From positions 10,036,740 through 10,100,739 of the forward strand of contig JAJEKV010000008.1 in assembly GCA_021234155.1 (NCBI GenBank): 64,000 bases of DNA, written 5' to 3'. How positions within the stretch are numbered: position 1 is the first letter of the stretch; each line of letters starts with the position of its first letter. Under the pieces are notes generated by a model. The model searched no databases, had not been told where the DNA came from, and saw only the letters and a list, made by a program, of their open reading frames with translations. The stretch comes from Isoetes taiwanensis (taxonomy: Eukaryota; Streptophyta; Lycopodiopsida; Isoetales; Isoetaceae). Positions 57,000-64,000 of the stretch are shown in pieces. Position numbers and translations under genes: made by a program.

Positions 57000-59654
57000 C
57001 TGCTTCACAGTATCCTTCCTTGATGTCTTCAAGGAGGATCCCTTTCGGAAGATCAAACCATGACTTTGAGGCCTTACTTCCCACAAACCACTTGGAACCC
57101 TTGTTGGGACCAAGTTGAGCATTCTTAAACGTGCTTGCACCTTGAGAACCCTCCCATCTTGACTGCAGCAAGAACCATCTCTTAAGCTCCCTCCCACATG
57201 GGTGATTCCGGGTTTCTAAGCATGTCTAGCTTTCTCCAGTACTTGATTAGGGAGTCCATTTTGATTTTTCTTAAAGAGTGGAGGTGTGCTTCCATTTCGA
57301 ACATCATCGGTCGTTATGTGTCCTTGATGCCTTCACCCGGTTAGCTAGAGTCTTTGGCTGTCTTGAAAGGGAGGTAGTGGTTTTAGTACCCTTTAGGAAT
57401 GAACTTCACCCGGTGACACCCTTGCCACAACTTCGATACCTTATGCGGGCATCCACAACTTTGTCGCCTGGTGTCACTATGGGGTGAAAGCATGCTAGGG
57501 TGTACCATCTAAAAATTACTTTTTTAGAGGGTCTTGAAACTACCGGAAAGTACCCGACGAATGCGGAACTGCATAAATCTTTGCAATAAATAATAAGTTT
57601 GAGGATTAATCCATTTATATTAGTCTCTAATAGTATTTGCTGTCCTCTATTACTGTAGATTGACATGTTATTGACCTTCAGTTCAAAAATTTGGAATTGA
57701 TTTTAATGGAAAGAAAAATAAAGTACCAATTTTCCACAGGTAGGTACTTTTGAGGGTTCCAAAAGTGGTTCCATGCTTTTACCCTATATTGCATGATTGG
57801 TATTCCATCCCTAACCCAAAACTTGAACCAAGTGGCTTTGTGTGTCCCATTAACCGGTCCTTACCATCTAGCAAGTATCCTTCTACAAATGATTTCCAAT
57901 GCAACTAACCTCATCCATCAAGAAAGCCATTGGGTTGGGGTCAATGCAGCTCTCAAACACATCCATTAGTTCAGTGGAGAGGGTCACGCTTTTCTCTTGA
58001 GCTTGGTGGAGAAAGTTCCAAAGAATCCATCTATATCATCATGTATGCCCAACCATCATGAATCCCACTTTCACAACTTTGAATACTCCCACCGCCGCCA
58101 AGTATGACATAGCCCCAAACATCCATCTATTCTTGTTTTTTCCAACAGCTTGTCCAATCAACACATAGCTCCTCTCAGTGTTGATTTCTCAAGTAAGGGG
58201 AAAATCATCCCAAGTCCTCCTTGATTCACTAGACACCTTGATGTGAGCTTTTTTATCCGCTTTGGTAACAAAGCGTTGATCATCCATCAAAGCCTCAAAA
58301 TGGGTGTCAAGGGGAATACCTCCTCCCTTCTATCGATCCTTTTCTAGTGTTCTCGTGCACTTGAAAATAGAGCTCACATGGAAGTTTGGATCATCTCTCC
58401 ATAGATCAAGCACAAAATGACCATATGTTCCAGTTCCATGACCATGTGTTTAATACACCCGCCACTTACTTTCTATCCGAAAAAGCCGCTTTGACAACGC
58501 TTTGGGTAAAGGATCTAGCTTTGGCAAGAAAGTCTTGTGTTGGTCCATCTTATCATGAATTATACACAAAAATTTGTCCGGCCGCATCTCGTAAAATGTT
58601 CTCCACCGCCAATACAACTGCCTACATGATATTTGGTCCCTTTGGTGATCTGGCAAATTGCTCCCTAATTGCCATTCTTTTCTTTCTCTATTGCAGCTTG
58701 ATGCAAGTGTATCCTTGAGTTGAATGCAAGTGTTGCACTTTGAGAATGGCATGTGTTGTAGGACACTCACGCCCGAGAAGTGAGTGCTCCATAACTTGCT
58801 GAAATGTGATTGAGAAAGAGGCCTACCTCCCAAAGAGTTTCCGTGATGGAGTTGACCTCCTTAAGGCACTCCTTTGATATAGTGTTGTGGCAACATTCTT
58901 GCACCACTCGCACACCGTGCTCGCTCACCTTCTAACTTGTGGGGCATAGATTGAGACATGTATCTCACAAAGCTCTCAAGACCGCAATGGCCTTGAGAGT
59001 ATTTGCTCTAGGTTTCAAAGTGAGTGCATTACCATGTTGGAACAAACCGTGTTCTTTTCTAACCCCGCCCCCAAAGATTTGTAAAATGAAGACTTTGCTC
59101 ACCCCAAGAATCCATCTCAATGCTCTCATACATACCTTCATGCCCCTCAATTGATATAGTAGTCCGCCCCGTGTTTTCATCATAGCCGGAATTCCTACAC
59201 AAGGAGTAAATGAAATTAATCCTATCTTTTGAAGTCGTCCAATGTATTGGGACCTTATCTGCACGAGGTCATCCACATTGTACGCGACTCAGGCAATCTA
59301 GGTTGCAACACTCTTGTCCCCTAATTGCCTCCCGTGTTTTCTCTCGTTGGTGCCATACTTTCCATCCTTTCTAAATATTTGTCACTTCTAGGCCTCTTGG
59401 GCACCCCTTGGTCGCTTTTTATGAAAGACATAGCGCCTCTTCCTTGTGATCAAAGGATGCTCATCGACCACCAAATCTTCCACATGGCCTTGGGTGGGCC
59501 TTGGGGTGTGTAGTTCAAGAGGGCATTCTAGAGTATCACCATTCTTGTGTGTAATATATCTAATTGGCCATCTCAACCGAGCTTGGGACTCCAAAGAGCT
59601 CCCGAAAGCACACAATGCAATCACTAGAGCTTCCCCGGGACATGATTGTATCAA
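57000..59654 (-). pseudogene. Decayed DDE-type transposase-like gene, copy 2
   Basis: A paralogue of the gene at 12.3-14.9 kb, same strand and order. It shows RLRWPIRYIT (about 59550-59580) and LTLKPRANTLKAIAVLR (about 58975-59035). Next are FSKCNTCIQLKDTL (about 58700-58750) and FLCIIHDKMDQHKTFLP (about 58525-58575). Then come KNKNRWMFGAMSYLAAVGVF and FMMVGHT (about 58045-58150), and frames matching FVDGY...FWVRDGIPI of copy 1 (about 57795-57900). At the second catalytic block the Asp-Asn-Cys has been lost through a small indel, and stops follow GHT. It is more decayed than copy 1. The region below 57700 is assigned only by position. Confidence 0.6.
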
Positions 59655-59894
59655 CTTCGATAAGAAGCTTCACAATGCCAACCCAAGATGTTCATCTCCC
59701 ACCTCTCATCATTCACACTATCAAATGGATCAACCGCAGCTTATTATGCCCTCTCAGAATACCGGCCCGTTGCAAGGGTGCAACAAAAGGCAACCCTTTC
59801 TTCCTCCATTGAGCCTAGGGCAATGGCCTCTCGCTGGACTTCCTTGGCTCCATTTTACTCATGTCACATGCTCCCCGAATGAAAAAGCTCACAT

Positions 59895-60110
59895 TAAAAC
59901 CATATAGCCCCAAACACCACAAATATGACCATATGAACCATATAAAACCATACAAACATATTAAATATAACCATATTAAATCATACAACCATATTAACTA
60001 AAAATCATGTAACCATATTAAACCATACAACCATACTCATTCTAAACCATATGTAAACATTGTAACCATATATAACCATTGAAACTATTCAACCATTGAA
60101 ACCATATTAA
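59895..60110. repeat. AACCATAT-rich tract
   Basis: Irregular repeats of aaccatat, accatacaa and accatatta over about 200 bp. Low complexity, non-coding. Confidence 0.75.
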
Positions 60111-61249
60111 ATATATAAGGTAACATATATAAAACATATAACCTAACCTTTCATATCTTGTCATGGTTACGCGGGCCCCTCGAGGGTGAAAGCGTGGCCA
60201 TGTCAAGAACCCGCGACCGCCATCGCCATGGAGGGCATGGCCCACACGCGATGTAAGTTTATTATTGCACTTTACGAGGTTCGAGGGTGCAGCTTTAATT
60301 AATCGCACCCTCTTCCTCTCCCCCCACCATTCTTCCTCCCCCGCTTTCTCTCGGATCACTCTTCGAAGCTCAGATTTTTTTTTAAGCGCCCGCTTTTCCG
60401 GACAAAGCGATCGATCGAACCGAGCCATTCCAAGGCCATCTTATGACAAGAGCTTGGTCGACGGATCAGACGCCTTCCAAATACCGGGTTCTCGCTACAG
60501 ATTGAGTGTTCGAAGGGCGCATCGCCGAGAAGAAAGTGAGGCCCTTTTAGTGTCGCTTTTTAGTTTTTCTAAGTCCTTTATCGTGCATTTTTACTTATAT
60601 TCCGTTGTTAGAGGCTCTTATTAATCCCCTCGATACAATTTACAGTACCGACAAATCCTTATTCACGCTTTTATAACGACTATACCCACATGGAATCGAA
60701 CACGGAAGCCTCCTCCTCATCCAAAGAAATCCGTGTATGTTTTGTAATATCATACCCTTTTTTAATCTCATTTCTCTCAGACCGTTTCTCTCGCTTTCTC
60801 ATTAATCTCATTTGTCTCCACCGTTTCTCTCGCTTTTCTCATTAATCTCACTAATCTCTCTCATATCCGCTTTTCCTTTGTATTGTTTTCTCGCTTTTTG
60901 TTATCTTTTTCTTTGCTTGTGGTTGAATTGAATACATTGTACGTGCAAAAGTGAGAATAGTGGTTAGAGTAGTAGCAAGCAACCGAGATGTCACTCATCG
61001 AGACATGTTTTAGGAAGTAAGATATTGCAGAGCATTAATGTAAGAGATTCACAAAAGATATAGCTAAACCTGCCTAAGAATGTTTCATAACGTAACATAA
61101 CTAGGAATGTTTTTCTCCCAAGAAGAACTAAGAATAGGAATTGCTTCACGTAACCGCGATTTCTAACTCACAAAGATATCCTCCACCGCAGAGACATGCA
61201 GAGTGGCGAAGTTGAGAATATTTTCAGCTTGCCAACAGCCCAGAAGTAC
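60111..61249. other. Possible promoter/leader region, no gene called
   Basis: A GC-rich part (60170-60520) is followed by T/C-rich blocks with repeated tctcattaatctca and ccgtttctctcgctt (60765-60860). Frames on both strands are short and overlapping. Nothing identifiable. Confidence 0.3.
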
Positions 61250-62345
61250 AAGTTTTCTTCTCGACTGGGCGAAGTCGAGAACTCTCGACTCATGAGGCGC
61301 AGAAGAGGGAGTGTACACTCGGACCGCTGGCCGGGTTGAGGGATTCTCGACTCGATGATTCGGGATTGCACACGCCTACCCAATGTCTTCACATTCTTTT
61401 AAGCTCGCTGCAGCCTTCTCGACTCGTGAGTCGAGAATGTCATACCCCCTTGCCAATGGCCCTTTGTGCAAACAAGCAGTGCCTCCACCCAGCCCGAAGT
61501 CACCTCCTTCAACCATGCTCATCTAATATTGCTAAGAGGACCGGGTTCGACCGGGTGGAGGCCTCGGCGACTAATCCAACTTTCTCTCGTGAGTCGAGAA
61601 AACGCAGGCTCTAGTGCAATTTAGAGCTGGCTCGCAGACAGCCTTAACCACTCTCCTTCTATCTTCCTGACATTGGTAAGGGAAGTGGTTTTGACCGCCT
61701 CAAGCAGCCAACTCTTAGCAACCCACCTCCCTCGGTGGTGGTCGCAGGGCCTCTACCCAATCAAAGACCGCCTCCTTCAACCATCTTCGCCGAATATTGC
61801 TAAGGGATGGGCTCGATTGGGTGGAGGCCTCTACAACTAACCACTGTGGGAAACCACAGAGTTGTCAGATGCAGAGGGCTCATGAAGTCGGGAATGCCTT
61901 TACCCAACCCAAGACTCCATGTGTACCATCCTGAGTTCTCGGAGGAGTTAAGGCATTCTCGACTCAAGAATGCAGTCGAGAATGTAGACACGGTTAACAA
62001 AGTCGATTCTCGACTCGCTAGTCGAGAATCCTCTAGCCAGCCAAGCATGTAGACAGAAGCCAAGCATTCTCGACTCGCAAGTCGAGAATCCCTTTAGGCA
62101 GGGGCCCAATTCTCCCGTCGAGAATAACCCCCATTCCTCCCAAGGCTTGCATTCTCTACAACCATCAATTCTCCCGCCGAGAACTTTGCCCAAGGCTTCT
62201 CTACAACCTGCTTTTAGTCCCAAGTGCCTCTAGCCCTGCCTCCGAGCCACTCTCCTTCAACCATCTTCCTCGAATATGTAAGAGGAGTGGTTCCGACCGG
62301 GTGGAGGCCCCTCCGACTAACTACAAGAGGATGCATTTGAACCGC
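61250..62345. repeat. Degenerate repeat with ATTCTCGACT palindromes
   Basis: The palindrome attctcgactcg-n-agtcgagaat occurs in full or in part at about 61258, 61335, 61419, 61586, 61953, 62004, 62067, 62108 and 62166. A second phrase, ctccttcaaccatcttc with accgggtggaggcc about 40 bp later, recurs near 61505, 61775 and 62250. No frame runs through the repeats. Confidence 0.7.
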
Positions 62346-64000
62346 ATCTCCCCGGGCCTTAGACCTAGCCCGATCTATGTACAACATTCCAAGAAAACAA
62401 CCCAAGAAAAATACACCTAAAACGGAATCGTTTTTACCCCTCATCCATTGTTTCATCAGCCGAAAGCATCTCTCAACCCGTAGAGTAAATCATCTCTAAG
62501 CTGAAAAAATGTTGGACAAGGAAACGATGAACTGGCCGAGCTTATCGCCAGCTCCATTATTTAAACACAGATCGCATGTTCTACAAGTTTAAATAACATA
62601 GGCATCTCTCCAAACTCACCTCTTCACGCTAGAATTCTTTTGGGCCATCAGACACGGATCCCGCAGCCTCACCTAGAGTCTTTGCTTCTTCCGTTTGGCC
62701 TCATCAAGAGTGTATTCGCGATCTAATACTTGTGTCACCGCGATTCTCGCAGATCCCCGCTCCATGGCGCAAAGAAGTGTAGAGTTCCCTGTTCCGGCAG
62801 CTCCTCTCCGCTTCCTACCTTAGTCTGCTCATCATCGATCAAATCAATCGCTTGCAATAGGACGCTACGGTCGAAAAAACACACATATGCAAGGCGCCGT
62901 TAGCGCCTTATGCCGCTGCGCGCCATTCCCGAAGTCGCCATACGATGTCGCCCCCAACTCAAGGTCGCCAATGCCGCAAATAAGATAAACTACGCCCGCC
63001 ACTAAGTCCCTTTGATGTGATTAAATTTCGAAATAGTGTTTAATGGCTAAAGGCGACCGTGGTTGCACTTTTTAGCCCGCTTTTTTTCATAAATGATTGC
63101 ATGTCCTTAAATTCAAACTAAAGAACACGCCCGATTTTTTTTTACATGCAGTCCTAAAACTCACAACGCTACGGAGGAAACTTAATTTACGTGGGGGTCC
63201 GATCGTGAAGAGGATGAGGGGCATACAGACATGGCGACTGGCCCAAGAAGCGAGGGCCGGAGGGGATGCTAGTTCTAGCGGCACCAAGAAGAAGAAGACA
63301 AACACCCCTGTGTGAGCTCGAGGTTTATCTTTTGTCGGAATACCTTAATCGATCCATCCTTTCTTCTTGCAAAGATTCACCTTGGACTCACTAGTGATCA
63401 CGGGGTCAACTCCCGCTCTTCGGCCATCGAGGGACCGGAGACAGAGCTTCTTGACACACCAAAGCAGATTCTTGGTGGTATGTCGAGGTATCAACAAGTG
63501 GGAAGGAGAAAGACTGCTTTCTCCACCAAAGAGACAAGAAGAGAGCCCTGAGACAAGTACAAGAAAATCGGTGTTGTGCTCCTCCGCCCAGCCGTGATTC
63601 AAGCATTTAACACTACATGTCGAGGACCGCCGTAAGAGTAAGTTCTATCACACCAAAAATTATCGGGCTTCAAATTATTCTCACTCTTCCATGAGCAAGG
63701 CGAAGGGCACTAAAAAAAGGCAGGCGCCTTTTAAATTGTCGTAACCTTGGGTGGAAAGGATCCGAAGGGATGAAGGAGGGAACCCTAACATCCGTGGAGC
63801 TTGGAATGGAGATTTCCGCAGTCGTGGAAAACTGCTCAATACGGGAGCTTCACTTCTACTCGCTCAAGACTCTACAACACTCGGCAGTTGGGGAATGAAG
63901 TTGTGGTTCATACGTAAAAAGTCCGCCAAAGACCAAAGATGGAGAAGATGACACCACACGGGAGGAATCGATGACCTAAGGAGACGTAAGATATGGTCGA
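62346..64000. other. Unassigned; short frames only
   Basis: A minus-strand stretch at 62690-62860 can be read as LLCAMERGSARIAVTQVL and DREYTLDEAKRKKQRL followed by a stop. That is faintly like the end of an ankyrin-type or ATPase protein but too short to call. Plus-strand frames at 63310-63600 and 63750-63950 match nothing I know. Confidence 0.25.

Noticed and set aside
62690-62860. Ankyrin-repeat protein exon
   Set aside because: Only a few residues resemble the repeat and the frame is broken; not enough to call.

Overview
The window reads as nuclear DNA of a land plant. It has spliced genes with GT-AG introns, a plant-type IST1-like gene, a Ty3/gypsy retrotransposon, TATA boxes of TATATAA form, and long AT-rich or minisatellite-filled intergenic stretches. 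I cannot name the species. The repeat load, the tyrosine-recombinase (Crypton-like) relic and the unusual multi-domain genes would suit a seed-free plant such as a fern or lycophyte, but that is a guess. Many coding stretches are broken by one-base shifts. Some of this is real decay and some may be sequencing error, so most broken genes are given as pseudogenes or as low-confidence CDS.

Layout. 1-5 kb: a LINE scrap, a hairpin, two candidate terminal-inverted-repeat (TIR) elements, a three-copy dispersed repeat and a 157-bp tandem repeat. 5.9-11.7 kb: a 19-bp minisatellite enclosing a roughly 805-bp satellite, with four direct units followed by an inverted one. 12.3-14.9 kb: a decayed DDE-type transposase on the minus strand. 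15.3-23.8 kb: two loci with copies of one TATA promoter, a small acidic-protein gene and a long composite gene. The composite gene's last exons carry a methyltransferase-like motif and an FCP1-like phosphatase domain. 24.3-24.9 kb: the 19-bp minisatellite again, on the other strand.

28.5-35.7 kb is the only calm, gene-like island: three spliced minus-strand genes. These are an unidentified membrane protein, a LEA_2-like membrane-anchored protein, and an intact six-exon IST1-like ESCRT-III regulator of 418 residues.

36-55 kb: a broken Crypton-like (DUF3504-type) tyrosine recombinase gene. It is interrupted at its 3' end by a 15.7-kb block made of one plus-strand LTR followed by a complete but decayed minus-strand Ty3/gypsy element. 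That element has two 1.6-kb LTRs, a PBS, a zinc knuckle, RT, RNase H, integrase and a chromodomain, and it carries its own CACTA-like insertion.

55-64 kb: low-complexity and duplicated DNA, a second decayed copy of the 12-15 kb transposase, an AACCATAT-rich tract, and a cluster of ATTCTCGACT-type palindromes within a degenerate tandem repeat. The last 1.6 kb holds nothing I can identify.
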